A program made the position numbers and the translations under genes. Shown piece by piece: positions 1 through 8,712 of a stretch of 64,000 bases of DNA; position 1 is the first letter of the stretch; each line of letters begins with the position of its first letter. The stretch is taken from contig JAWKXU010000001.1 in assembly GCA_041396845.1 (NCBI GenBank), positions 186,001 to 250,000 of the forward strand, in the 5' to 3' direction. This stretch comes from JAWKXU01 sp020446465. GTDB lineage: Bacteria > Pseudomonadota > Alphaproteobacteria > Sphingomonadales > Sphingomonadaceae. Below the pieces are notes generated by a model, which was given only the letters and a program-made list of their open reading frames with translations, did no database searches and was not told the DNA's origin.

Positions 1-1095
1 GCCGCGGCTGAACTGGCCCAAAAAAAGGAAGCAGAGCACCACCGGCATTTATTGGAGAAAATTGACGGTCTGATCAGCTGCCATCTGGCATTTTCCGATT
101 TTCTGGCAGCCTATATCGATTTGCGCGTTTCCCGTCCTGAAGCTCGTTTTCTCTCAGAAGTTCTTATCAAGCTAAGCGGAAATGAGATCTTTCGTCCTAC
201 TTTGCAGCGCTGGCATACGGACAGGGGAGCCTTCTGGCAGGCCGTTCTGGGTTCCTTCGAGTTTGGGGATGCGGTCGGGCCGCTAATTAGCGAATATTGT
301 CTGATGGAGGAAATTTACGCGTACAGCTTGAACGGTAATCCGCGCTATCAACTTTTCCAGAAGGATACTGTTCGCGCATTGACCGATGCCTGTTTTCATC
401 ACGGTGCCACATCGGGAGCTTCAAACGAAATCAACCGAGTTTTGGCATGGCGGGCCTATGAAACGAGACGGCAGTTGGAAGTGAGTCGTCCGAAGATGCC
501 CACCGAGATGCTTGATCATGCGGTCGATATGATTACGCACGGTGGAATTGGCGCGTTGAATCAGCGCAGCCTCGCGCAGCGAGCGGGTGTTTCGCCGTCC
601 ATGATCGCATACCATTTCAACGATATGAAGAGTTTCACTAACGAAGCTATCTGGCAGGCCCTGGTCAAGGATTTGCCGGGCGAATTTGATCCGGACAAGA
701 TTGTGAAACTCCCTAAAACGCTGCCGGACTGGGTCGATTTCCTTTACAATACCCTCTTGACGGTACCAGCTGATGCCAATTCCGGCTTTTATGTCAGTTA
801 TTCGCGGATGACGGGGGAGGCGGCATTGCTGGCCTGTGCGGACAAATCGCTAGAGCCATTAATTCTATATTTGCGCGAAATTGACGGTTGGGGGACATAT
901 CGCCTTAGCCGGAACATTGCCTCGATCGCCCGCTCTTCGCGACATGAACACGCTGCCGCTTTCGCTGTCTGGGTCAAGGCGGAGGCACTACTGCATCATT
1001 CCGGGTTAGTTAATCCAGCTTGTGGGCGTGAACGCGTGGGGACAGCAATGTCGCTCATATTTCCACAAGCGGATTCATCCCTCGAAACCCCCTGA
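1..1095 (+). CDS. TetR-family transcriptional regulator, 5' end cut by window edge
   Basis: The reading frame is open from base 1, so the true start lies upstream; a TTG at 52 is the first possible internal start. The first ~145 residues are helical and look like the C-terminal ligand-binding half of a TetR-type unit. After them comes a second HTH (about residues 160-200 counted from base 52) with the TetR-like pattern LAQRAGVSPSMIAYHF. This suggests a tandem two-unit TetR regulator. It sits 82 bp upstream of an aldo/keto reductase on the same strand and may control the catabolic genes. The ligand is unknown. Confidence 0.75.
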   Translation, partial: AAAELAQKKEAEHHRHLLEKIDGLISCHLAFSDFLAAYIDLRVSRPEARFLSEVLIKLSGNEIFRPTLQRWHTDRGAFWQAVLGSFEFGDAVGPLISEYCLMEEIYAYSLNGNPRYQLFQKDTVRALTDACFHHGATSGASNEINRVLAWRAYETRRQLEVSRPKMPTEMLDHAVDMITHGGIGALNQRSLAQRAGVSPSMIAYHFNDMKSFTNEAIWQALVKDLPGEFDPDKIVKLPKTLPDWVDFLYNTLLTVPADANSGFYVSYSRMTGEAALLACADKSLEPLILYLREIDGWGTYRLSRNIASIARSSRHEHAAAFAVWVKAEALLHHSGLVNPACGRERVGTAMSLIFPQADSSLETP

Positions 1096-1177
1096 ATTAC
1101 GGGCAGGTATCCGAGACTGCGCTCTGTTCCAGAGAGATTGAAGAATGAGAAAGAGAATAATTGCAAGGAGCACTCTG

Positions 1178-2017
1178 ATGCAACTGAACGACGGTCATAC
1201 AATGCCTCAGCTTGGCCTTGGTCTGATGCGCTGGGGGTCGGAAAGCGAAACCGCCAGCGTGATCGCGCGCGCTGCAAATGCCGGATACAGGCTGTTCGAT
1301 ACAGCCTCAGTTTACGGGACAGAATTGCATACCGGTGCCGGATTGCATGCGATTGACGTGCCACGCGAGGAATTGTTCATCACCACAAAATTGTGGAATG
1401 ACTCACATGGAAGTGATGCACCGCGGATTGCGTTGGTCGAGAGTTTGAGAATGCTAGGGCTTGAGTATCTCGATTTGTATCTCATCCATTGGCCACTGCC
1501 GATGTTCGATACATATTCGGCAACATGGCAGGCACTGGTCGATTTGCAGCGTGAAGGCGCCATTCGTTCTATCGGCGTTTCAAATTTCAACGTGGATCAC
1601 CTTGAGCGGATCATTGATGAAACAGGCGTGGTGCCAGCAGTCAACCAGGTCGAAATGCACCCCTATTTCCAGCAGCGTCGTTTGCGCGAATTCCATGATT
1701 CGCATGGAATTGTGACGCAAGCATGGTCCCCATTCGGCGGGGGTGGCTCTGGAGCGGCTGACATTCTGGATGATCCGGTTGTATGCGGGATTGCAGCGAA
1801 GCATTCCTGCGCGCCGTCTCAGGTCATTCTCCAATGGCATATGTCGTGTGGCGCTTCAGTCATCCCGAAATCCACGAGCCTCGCGCACCTTGAGGAAAAC
1901 ATGGCTGCCATCAACGTTGCGCTGGACGATGACGACATGGCCGCCTTTGCTGATCTTGACAGGCGTGACGGCCGCTGTGGGCCGGACCCACTCAAAATGG
2001 ATATGATCAAGCTATGA
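1178..2017 (+). CDS. Aldo/keto reductase
   Basis: A soluble NADPH-dependent carbonyl reductase of about 279 residues. The N-terminus MQLNDGHTMPQLGLGL is the standard AKR opening. Also visible are the catalytic Tyr region (DTASVYGTE), the conserved LDLYLIHWP segment, GVSNFN, NQVEMHPY and the cofactor-binding stretch SVIPKSTSLAHLEEN. The ATG at 1178 is chosen because AAGGAG lies 7 nt upstream; an in-frame ATG at 1145 would add 11 atypical residues. It follows the TetR gene at 1-1095. The substrate is not evident. Confidence 0.9.
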   Translation: MQLNDGHTMPQLGLGLMRWGSESETASVIARAANAGYRLFDTASVYGTELHTGAGLHAIDVPREELFITTKLWNDSHGSDAPRIALVESLRMLGLEYLDLYLIHWPLPMFDTYSATWQALVDLQREGAIRSIGVSNFNVDHLERIIDETGVVPAVNQVEMHPYFQQRRLREFHDSHGIVTQAWSPFGGGGSGAADILDDPVVCGIAAKHSCAPSQVILQWHMSCGASVIPKSTSLAHLEENMAAINVALDDDDMAAFADLDRRDGRCGPDPLKMDMIKL

Positions 2018-2291
2018 GTTTGTTTTGCGCCTCCCGAATCTGCCACAGTTGCCTGTCATCGGAAGGCTGAGGCCTGTGAAGAGGATTTGCCCGACTGGGA
2101 AATCAGCCAGATAGAGGCGCCGCCCCAAAAACTGCAGAATGCTATATGTATATCTTGCTGTTTCGATCGCTGCCAAAATCGCGTCCATCCTTCCCGGCAG
2201 TCCAGCAGGCAGAAGTAGAAGCGCCGATTTTCCGTTCAGACTTTCAACACGCCGGATATATCATTTCTACAATTCGACCGGGCTGTATTTC

Positions 2292-2771
2292 TCAGGCAGT
2301 CGCGAGAAAAGTGCTTATAATCCCGCCTACCCTATTCATTGTGCGGATGTGTTGAGGCTGCCTACTGGCGATCTGGTTGGCGGTTGTGGGGAATACGCCA
2401 TCGTTCATCCGCGTTGATGCAGGATGGGATCGAGGGTCTGCGAAATGTTCAAATGTCTCCAGCGAATGAGTGATAAATGCCAGGCCGTCGCGCGTCGAAG
2501 CAATAAAGCCGCCCTGTTCACGGACTGCGAGCGCACTTACCCATACAGGGGGATTCCAGCTTCGTTGTGTACCCGAAGCGATCTGCAGCCAGTTGATTGA
2601 TGGGTTGTCAGGGTTGATATCGACCCAGTAAATGCAGCCGTCCCGTTCGTCCCAAAGGGTGCTCTCGCCTATATGAGTGTTGGCTTCCCATAGGCAGGAC
2701 CAGCCCGGATCAATCACTAAAAGCGCCTCTGCAATCCGGGTTTCGGATATCGACGGCGCGCGTTGGGCCAA
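2292..2771 (-). pseudogene. Truncated SMP-30/gluconolactonase-like gene
   Basis: Reading leftward from a TTG at 2771, the first ~125 residues resemble the N-terminus of the SMP-30/gluconolactonase/LRE family: a metal-site-like HIGESTLWDERDGCIYWVDI and then the conserved RMNDG. Homology stops just after RMNDG, near base 2397. The remaining residues are unrelated, and the protein has about half the usual ~290 residues and no C-terminal blades. It begins 8 bp after the SDR at 2779-3558, so it was probably the second gene of that operon. The DNA from 2018 to 2396 shows nothing recognisable and may be the scar of a deletion. Confidence 0.65.
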
Positions 2772-2778
2772 TCAATAA

Positions 2779-3558
2779 TCATTCCCCCGGAAACCATGGA
2801 AGGGCTGAGCGCATCTCTACAACGTCCAGATTGAGATCGGACGGCATCGACAGGACGCCGATGATACCCTTTGCCATGGATTCGGGCGGAACCGATTCGC
2901 CTGACCATTCCCGATAACCGCTGCGGGTCATAAGGCCCAGGAACTCATCCATGAATTCCTTGGGCCATTTCCCTGAAATGTCGGTTGCAATCGTTCCGCT
3001 GCGCAGGATCGTCACGCGTAGCTTTTTACTGCGAAACTCATCCCGAAGTTCGAGCGAAAAGCGCTCCAGCGCCGCTTTTGTGCCGGCATATACCCCAAGG
3101 AACGGCGACGTGCGGTGGACGGTTTCGGAACTGACATTGAGAACATGCCCTTGCGCTTTCAGAAGCCACGGCAAGGCTGCCCTTGATGTATGGATAGCCG
3201 CGGCAAAGTTGATCGCGATTTGATCGTCGATCATCTCGTCCGTGACCGAGGCAAAAGGCACAGGCGCTGCAACGCCCGCATTGTTGACCAGGATATCAAT
3301 GCCACCCATGGCCTCGGCGGCTTTTGCAATGGCATCCCTGATCGCCGCGCTGTTACGCAGATCGCATGGAATGCCCCAGCCACCATCTATTGCCGATACT
3401 TCATCAAGCTCCGACGACGGGCGGGCCAGTGCGCAGACTTTTGCGCCAAGCCCGGTCAGGGCTTCGGTCAAGGCTCTGCCCAGACCTTTGGAGCCACCTG
3501 TAATGACAACCCGCTTTCCTGCTAACGGTGTGCTTCCGGACATCGCGCTACTCTCCAT
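2779..3558 (-). CDS. Short-chain dehydrogenase/reductase (SDR)
   Basis: A classical SDR of 259 residues. It has the nucleotide-binding motif TGGSKGLG near residue 20, NNAG near 90, the catalytic Ser in NVSSETV and the YAGTK (YxxxK) pair near 160. The C-terminus ends in ALPWFPGE, which is unlike the usual GG ending. The likely start is one of the Met codons at the N-terminus (MESSAMSG). It is followed by the truncated SMP-30-like gene and preceded by 233 bp separating it from the TetR gene at 3792. It probably oxidises or reduces a hydroxyl or keto intermediate. Confidence 0.9.
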   Translation of the reverse strand: MESSAMSGSTPLAGKRVVITGGSKGLGRALTEALTGLGAKVCALARPSSELDEVSAIDGGWGIPCDLRNSAAIRDAIAKAAEAMGGIDILVNNAGVAAPVPFASVTDEMIDDQIAINFAAAIHTSRAALPWLLKAQGHVLNVSSETVHRTSPFLGVYAGTKAALERFSLELRDEFRSKKLRVTILRSGTIATDISGKWPKEFMDEFLGLMTRSGYREWSGESVPPESMAKGIIGVLSMPSDLNLDVVEMRSALPWFPGE

Positions 3559-3791
3559 CGACTATTATCGTTCAGGTTTAAAACTCAGCGGTGCGATCCT
3601 ATCACTTCGACCCTATCCGGGTAATGGAAACACGACAGATCACGCCCGGCCTTCCCTAACGGGGCTGCGCGGACGCATGCCTGCGTTTGATCGGGTAATG
3701 CTGAAAATTACAACACGATGTGGATTAAGGCGTCAAATGATGGCGGTCAATATCTATTTTGTGCAAGCTGGTGCAGGTGAGCCGTCCGGGA

Positions 3792-4523
3792 TCAGGCGGT
3801 TGCTTTCGCTGGTGCCTGATCGACTGCAATATCAATGCATTTGCGCGCTTGCGACAGCAGTTCCTGCCATCGTGCTGTGTTGCCGGTGACTTCCCTCATG
3901 GCGCGGCGCACGTCGTCATGTGCTTCCCCGCAGGTTGCGCCTGCCAGTGTTGTCAGGACGCTGATGAGGGTTTTGCGAAGGAACTCGACATCTGACATCA
4001 TGCCGCTCGTCCATTCGTTGATGCGGGCATATTGAATGTTGGAAATGTCGGAAAGCAGATCATTGAGGTCAATTCCCTGCTCCAGTTGTTTGGACTTTTC
4101 AGTGATTTTCAGCCACTTGATCCAGGGGCGCGTGGCAAAATAGTGCAGAACCGCACGAATATCGGGATGGAGCGTGTGCGAAAAATAGAGATCCGCAATC
4201 GCCAGCATGTAGTTGGGGATGTCGATATCGCGCGAAGAACTGGTGACCTGCCTGATTAGCGCGCCTTCAAAACTGTAGGCATCTTCGTCAAAGCGCAGGC
4301 CGGTTATGAACTTTTCGAAATAGCTATGGATCGCCAGTGCGATCACCGTTTCCTTGCTGCCGAAAGCGTTGTAAATTGTGCGGGTGGAGACATTGGCGCG
4401 CTTGCCAAGTGTTCTGATGTTCAGCCCTTGCGGCCCTTCCTCGCTGAGGATTTTCCTGGCTTCCCTGATTATACGACGGCGCCGATCGAACATGGCCTCG
4501 CTGCCCTTGACCATGGAAACCAT
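3792..4523 (-). CDS. TetR-family transcriptional regulator
   Basis: A TetR regulator. The N-terminal HTH is clear (RRRIIREARKILSEEGPQG, then RANVSTRTIYNAFGSKE), followed by a helical ligand domain. The start is uncertain: a TTG at 4550, an ATG at 4523 and an ATG at 4493 are all in frame, and the last has the best upstream purine stretch. It is divergent from the PQQ alcohol dehydrogenase at 4852, so control of that gene and of itself from the shared 300-bp region is likely (inference). Confidence 0.85.
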   Translation of the reverse strand: MVSMVKGSEAMFDRRRRIIREARKILSEEGPQGLNIRTLGKRANVSTRTIYNAFGSKETVIALAIHSYFEKFITGLRFDEDAYSFEGALIRQVTSSSRDIDIPNYMLAIADLYFSHTLHPDIRAVLHYFATRPWIKWLKITEKSKQLEQGIDLNDLLSDISNIQYARINEWTSGMMSDVEFLRKTLISVLTTLAGATCGEAHDDVRRAMREVTGNTARWQELLSQARKCIDIAVDQAPAKATA

Positions 4524-4851
4524 GGTCAAACGCTCAAGGTCTGCTGACAATTGTGAGAAGGAACTGATCTGGATTCTCCGCCACTGAGGGAACAGGTTTA
4601 GTTAGCTGCGAGAGAGGCAAAAGATCAAGCAGTGTTCCAGTTATGCAGCATGAACGTATCCACATTATCATGCGGTGTTCTGCGGCCCATCCGCACGCCA
4701 GAAATTTGTGCCAATCGATAAATTACTACATGTTGCAGATGCTGCGTTCTGATGATAGCATTGCGTAATCGTCTGACCACAGAACTGGCTGGCGCCATCA
4801 ATGCGGGAAAAGGCACTAGGTGCCATGAAGCGAGAGAGGATTGTTTCACCA
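4524..4851. promoter_or_regulatory. Divergent intergenic region between TetR gene and PQQ alcohol dehydrogenase
   Basis: About 330 bp without a gene. It must hold both divergent promoters. No strong palindrome or consensus promoter stands out by eye. A purine-rich GAGAGAGGA at 4832-4840 serves as the ribosome binding site for the ATG at 4852. Confidence 0.4.
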
Positions 4852-6972
4852 ATGACCAAGAGAATTGATCTGCTCGCTGTTTGTGCGCTTGCGGCGGTAT
4901 TGCCCCTGGCTGCTTGTGGCGGTTTTGGCGATACCGGCGCCGAACGCGGTGCTGGCGCTGTGCTTGCCAACATGATCGACGGTTCCGACGGGAAAGACTG
5001 GCCCGCTTATGGCCGGACTTATGGTGAGCGTCACTATAGCCCGCTGAATGTAATTAACGCCGAAACTGTCGGTAAGCTCGGTCTGGTGAGTTGGCTGGAT
5101 CTTGCACCAGCCCCGGTTGCAACGCAGCCGATTGCCGTTGATGGCGTGATTTATATGTCGACTGGCCTTAGTATCGTGCGCGCTGTCGACCCGCTTACGG
5201 GAAACGTGCTTTGGACCTACAACCCCAATGTTGCAGAGGTAGGGGGAACAAAGCTGCTTCAGGGGTGGGGCAACCGCGGCATCGCTTACTGGAACGGCAA
5301 GGTTTATACCGGAACTATGGATGGCCGGCTGATCGCGATTGACGCGAAGACTGGCAAACTCGTCTGGAGTGCGCAGACCACGATGCCCGGTGATGGTCGC
5401 TATATCACCGGCGCCCCGCGTGTGATGAACGGGCGTGTATTGATTGGTCATGGTGGGGCGGATTCATCCGATGTCCGCGGCTATGTGACAGCATACGACG
5501 CGACCACCGGCAAGCAACTGTGGCGTTTTTTCACTGTTCCCGGAAACCCCGCCAAGGGATTTGAAAATGACGCCATGGAGATGGCGGCAAAGACCTGGCA
5601 CGGCGAATGGTGGAAATACGGCGGCGGCGGGAATGTCTGGAATGCGTTTTCCTATGATCCCGAAACGGACACAGTCTTTATCGGGACCGGCAACGGCGCC
5701 CCGTGGAACCGCCATATTCGTAGTGAAGGTAAAGGCGATAACCTGTTTGTATGCTCAATCGTCGCGCTTGATGGCAAGACGGGCAAATACAAGTGGCACT
5801 ATCAGGTCAACCCGGGTGAAAGCTGGGATTACAATGCCTCGATGGATATGCACCTGGCCGATGTCACGCTTGATGGCAAAGTTCACAAGGCGTTGATTCA
5901 GGCTCCCAAGAACGGCTTCCTTTATGTGATCGACCGCGAAAACGGGAAGCTTCTCGCAGCCAACAAGATCGCCAAGGTGACATGGGCGAAAGGTATCGAC
6001 CTCAAGACGGGCAGGCCCATCGAAAATCCAGGCATACGCTTTGATAATGGCCAGACCTTTGAAATGTGGCCCAGTTATACCGGGGCGCATAGCGCGGCCC
6101 CCTCGGCTTTCGATCCCCGGACGAATGTTGCATTTATTCCATTGACCGAGCGCGGCGCATATTACCATGATCGCGGCATCGACCCGAAAGCGTGGAAGCG
6201 CATTCCCGGCAATGTTACCGATTTTGGCGTGCAGGTGGATCTGTCGAAACCTGTCAAAGACCCGCTTCACAATACGAGCTATCTGCTTGCGGTTGACCCT
6301 GTCAGCGGAAAGCAATTGTGGAAGATCAGGACACCGCGCGACATCAATGGCGGATTGATGGTGACGGGGGGTAACCTGGTATTCCAGGGCCAGAATGACA
6401 GCACCTTCAACGCGTATGACAGTCGCAGCGGCAAGAAGCTATGGACCTTTAATGCGCGCGCGCCGATCATTGGCGCGCCGATTACTTACAGCATCAATGG
6501 CAAGCAGTATGTGTCTGTCGTCGCAGGCATGGGAACTGCGGCCGGCAATGTGCTGGCTGTCAGCGGGTTTGATGATCTTCCCGATTACCGCGATCAGGAA
6601 AGGCGGCTTTTGACATTCGCGCTTGGTGGCGATGCCAAACTGCCCGCACCGATTGCCAAATCGACCGTTCCTGACGATCCTGATTTCAAGCCGGATGCGG
6701 CCGCAGAAGCGCGCGGGGCGACAGTCTATTACGCAGTCGGGAACTGCGTAAATTGCCACGGTATCGACGGTGTGTCGGGCGGTGGCGCGCCGAAGCTGGT
6801 ACGTTCGCCGGTAATCTTTTCACAAGACGCCTTTGCATCGGTGGTGCGTGATGGTGCGCTACTGTCGAATGGAATGCCGCGCGTGAAAAACCTCAGCGAT
6901 CAGCAAATGGATGATCTGCGTCAGTTTTTGAGGAAGAACGCTCACGATTGGCGTTTGAACAAGAAGAATTGA
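4852..6972 (+). CDS. PQQ-dependent quinohemoprotein alcohol dehydrogenase (lipoprotein, c-type heme)
   Basis: A periplasmic alcohol dehydrogenase of about 706 residues: an eight-bladed PQQ propeller followed by a cytochrome c domain. The N-terminus is a lipoprotein signal peptide with lipobox LAAC. Trp-docking repeats such as DAKTGKLVW recur through the propeller. The catalytic Asp is in GESWDY. Heme c binds at CVNCH (residues 632-636) with a likely axial Met in NGMPR. Oddly, the adjacent Cys pair normally found before VNRG is missing: residues 134-143 read KLLQGWGNRG. ATG 4852 is chosen over 4801 because it directly precedes the signal peptide and has a GAGAGAGGA 11 nt upstream. It is followed by an aldehyde dehydrogenase, consistent with alcohol to aldehyde to acid oxidation. 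Confidence 0.9.
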   Translation: MTKRIDLLAVCALAAVLPLAACGGFGDTGAERGAGAVLANMIDGSDGKDWPAYGRTYGERHYSPLNVINAETVGKLGLVSWLDLAPAPVATQPIAVDGVIYMSTGLSIVRAVDPLTGNVLWTYNPNVAEVGGTKLLQGWGNRGIAYWNGKVYTGTMDGRLIAIDAKTGKLVWSAQTTMPGDGRYITGAPRVMNGRVLIGHGGADSSDVRGYVTAYDATTGKQLWRFFTVPGNPAKGFENDAMEMAAKTWHGEWWKYGGGGNVWNAFSYDPETDTVFIGTGNGAPWNRHIRSEGKGDNLFVCSIVALDGKTGKYKWHYQVNPGESWDYNASMDMHLADVTLDGKVHKALIQAPKNGFLYVIDRENGKLLAANKIAKVTWAKGIDLKTGRPIENPGIRFDNGQTFEMWPSYTGAHSAAPSAFDPRTNVAFIPLTERGAYYHDRGIDPKAWKRIPGNVTDFGVQVDLSKPVKDPLHNTSYLLAVDPVSGKQLWKIRTPRDINGGLMVTGGNLVFQGQNDSTFNAYDSRSGKKLWTFNARAPIIGAPITYSINGKQYVSVVAGMGTAAGNVLAVSGFDDLPDYRDQERRLLTFALGGDAKLPAPIAKSTVPDDPDFKPDAAAEARGATVYYAVGNCVNCHGIDGVSGGGAPKLVRSPVIFSQDAFASVVRDGALLSNGMPRVKNLSDQQMDDLRQFLRKNAHDWRLNKKN

Positions 6973-7073
6973 TCGTGCGGTTACGCGTGACCTCTCGCCG
7001 CACGGGCGAGGTAACGAGACTGTAGTTCGGCTTTGCCGAGCGTTGAAAAAACACGAAGAAAAAAGGATTCTAA

Positions 7074-8549
7074 ATGCCCTGGACATCTGAAGATGGCGTG
7101 CTGAGCCTCAAATACCCTGACCGCTTCTATATCGGCGGGGAATGGGTTCCTGCTTCTACCGACAAGATGATTTCGGTCGTTAACCCCGCGACTGAAGAAG
7201 TGCAGATCAAGGTGGCAGAGGCGGCGAAGGCAGACGTGGATCGCGCTGTGGCATCGGCCCGCAAGGCATTTGACGAGGGGCCGTGGCCGCGCATGACGCC
7301 CGTCGAGAGGGCTGGGTATCTTACCAGGTTCGCCCAACTTCTGCGTGATCATACGGTTGAACTGGGACATTCCCAAACGCGTGAAATGGGCATTGTGTTC
7401 GCCATCGCGCAGCACGGTGCGGCGGCATTTGCGGAATATACAGAACAGCATATCGGATGGGCTGAAACCTTCCCCTGGATTGAAACCGTGCCGACACGTG
7501 ATGGGCTTGGCGGCGATGCACAACTGGTGCAGGAACCCGTTGGTGTGGTCGGCGCGATCGTGCCTTGGAACGCGGCGTTTATTCTCAGCATTATCAAGAT
7601 TGTTCCGGCATTGCTTGCAGGCTGCACGATTGTATTGAAGGCCTCGCCAGAAGCGCCGATCGGGCCATACCTGCTGACCGAATATATCGACACGCTGGGC
7701 CTGCCACCGGGTGTGTTCAACTTCGTTACCGCAGACCGCGAGGTTTCCGAAGAACTTGTCCGGCATCCCGATGTGGACAAGATCACCTTTACCGGCAGCA
7801 CGGCCGCAGGGCGGCGTATCGCGTCGATCTGCGGTGAGCGGATCGCTCGTTGCACGCTGGAACTGGGGGGCAAGTCACCGGCGATCGTGATGAATGATTA
7901 CGATATTGAACAAGTGTCCGACACTTTGGCCCAGTCGACAGCGTTCATGGCCAATCAGGTCTGCGCTGCCCTTACGCGGATAATCGTCCCTCGCCAGAGG
8001 CACGATGCGCTGGTGGATGCGCTCGTTTCCAAATTCGAGAAAATCCGGATTGGCGATCCTTATGACGAGGAAACCCAGATGGGGCCGCTGGCGATGAGCA
8101 GGCAGCTTGATCGCGTGCTGGGCTATATCGACATAGGCCGCAGCGAAGGCACGCTGGCGACCGGCGGCGGCCGGCCCAAGCATCTGAACCGTGGTTATTA
8201 TGTCGAGCCGACTGTGTTCGCCAACGTCGATTCCCAGGCGCGGATCGCACAGGAAGAGATATTCGGCCCTGTCGTTGCCATTATTCCCGCTGTCGATGAG
8301 GATGATGCCGTGCGGCTTGCCAACGATACGATTTACGGCCTCGATGCCAGTGTCTTTACAAATGACCGGCAAAAGGCCTGGGATGTTGCGCGAAGAGTGC
8401 GTTCCGGCACTGTTGGACACAATATGCACCGCACCGATTTTGGCGTTTCGTTCGGCGGCTTCAAGCAGTCGGGCCTTGGGCGTGAGGGCGGTCATGCAGG
8501 ACTTTCAGCCTATCTGGAACTGAAAGGGATCATGCTCGCGCCTGAATAA
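7074..8549 (+). CDS. NAD(P)-dependent aldehyde dehydrogenase
   Basis: A full-length ALDH of 491 residues that oxidises an aldehyde to an acid. Signatures seen are VVGAIVPWN, the FTGSTAAGRR cofactor loop, the general-base Glu263 in LELGGKSP and the nucleophile Cys297 in ANQVCAA. EEIFGPV and FGGFKQSGLGREGG follow near the end. AAGGA lies 8 nt before the ATG. It is 101 bp downstream of the PQQ alcohol dehydrogenase and probably takes its aldehyde product, although one enzyme is periplasmic and the other cytosolic. Confidence 0.93.
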   Translation: MPWTSEDGVLSLKYPDRFYIGGEWVPASTDKMISVVNPATEEVQIKVAEAAKADVDRAVASARKAFDEGPWPRMTPVERAGYLTRFAQLLRDHTVELGHSQTREMGIVFAIAQHGAAAFAEYTEQHIGWAETFPWIETVPTRDGLGGDAQLVQEPVGVVGAIVPWNAAFILSIIKIVPALLAGCTIVLKASPEAPIGPYLLTEYIDTLGLPPGVFNFVTADREVSEELVRHPDVDKITFTGSTAAGRRIASICGERIARCTLELGGKSPAIVMNDYDIEQVSDTLAQSTAFMANQVCAALTRIIVPRQRHDALVDALVSKFEKIRIGDPYDEETQMGPLAMSRQLDRVLGYIDIGRSEGTLATGGGRPKHLNRGYYVEPTVFANVDSQARIAQEEIFGPVVAIIPAVDEDDAVRLANDTIYGLDASVFTNDRQKAWDVARRVRSGTVGHNMHRTDFGVSFGGFKQSGLGREGGHAGLSAYLELKGIMLAPE

Positions 8550-8586
8550 CGCAGGCGGTTTTGGAATCAGAGCCTGACGTGCCGTT

Positions 8587-8688
8587 TATAGCGTTTCGTG
8601 AAAAGGTTGAATCGGAAAAACGCTATAAGATTTTGATTTGTCGTATTTCCTGGCCGAAAAAGTTGATCAACTTTTTCTCGAAATGCTT
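8587..8688 (+). repeat. Dispersed intergenic repeat, copy 1
   Basis: About 102 bp between the aldehyde dehydrogenase and the epoxide hydrolase. It is nearly identical to the reverse complement of 37333-37435. It begins with a stem TATAGCGTTT...AAACGCTATA (about 8587-8627) and holds the perfect palindrome AAAAAGTTGATCAACTTTTT (8658-8677). Both copies lie between genes, as expected for a REP/MITE-like element. The hairpins could also serve as terminators for the two convergent genes here. Confidence 0.85.
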
Positions 8689-8712
8689 CAGGCGCGTCAG
8701 GCTTCTTATTAT

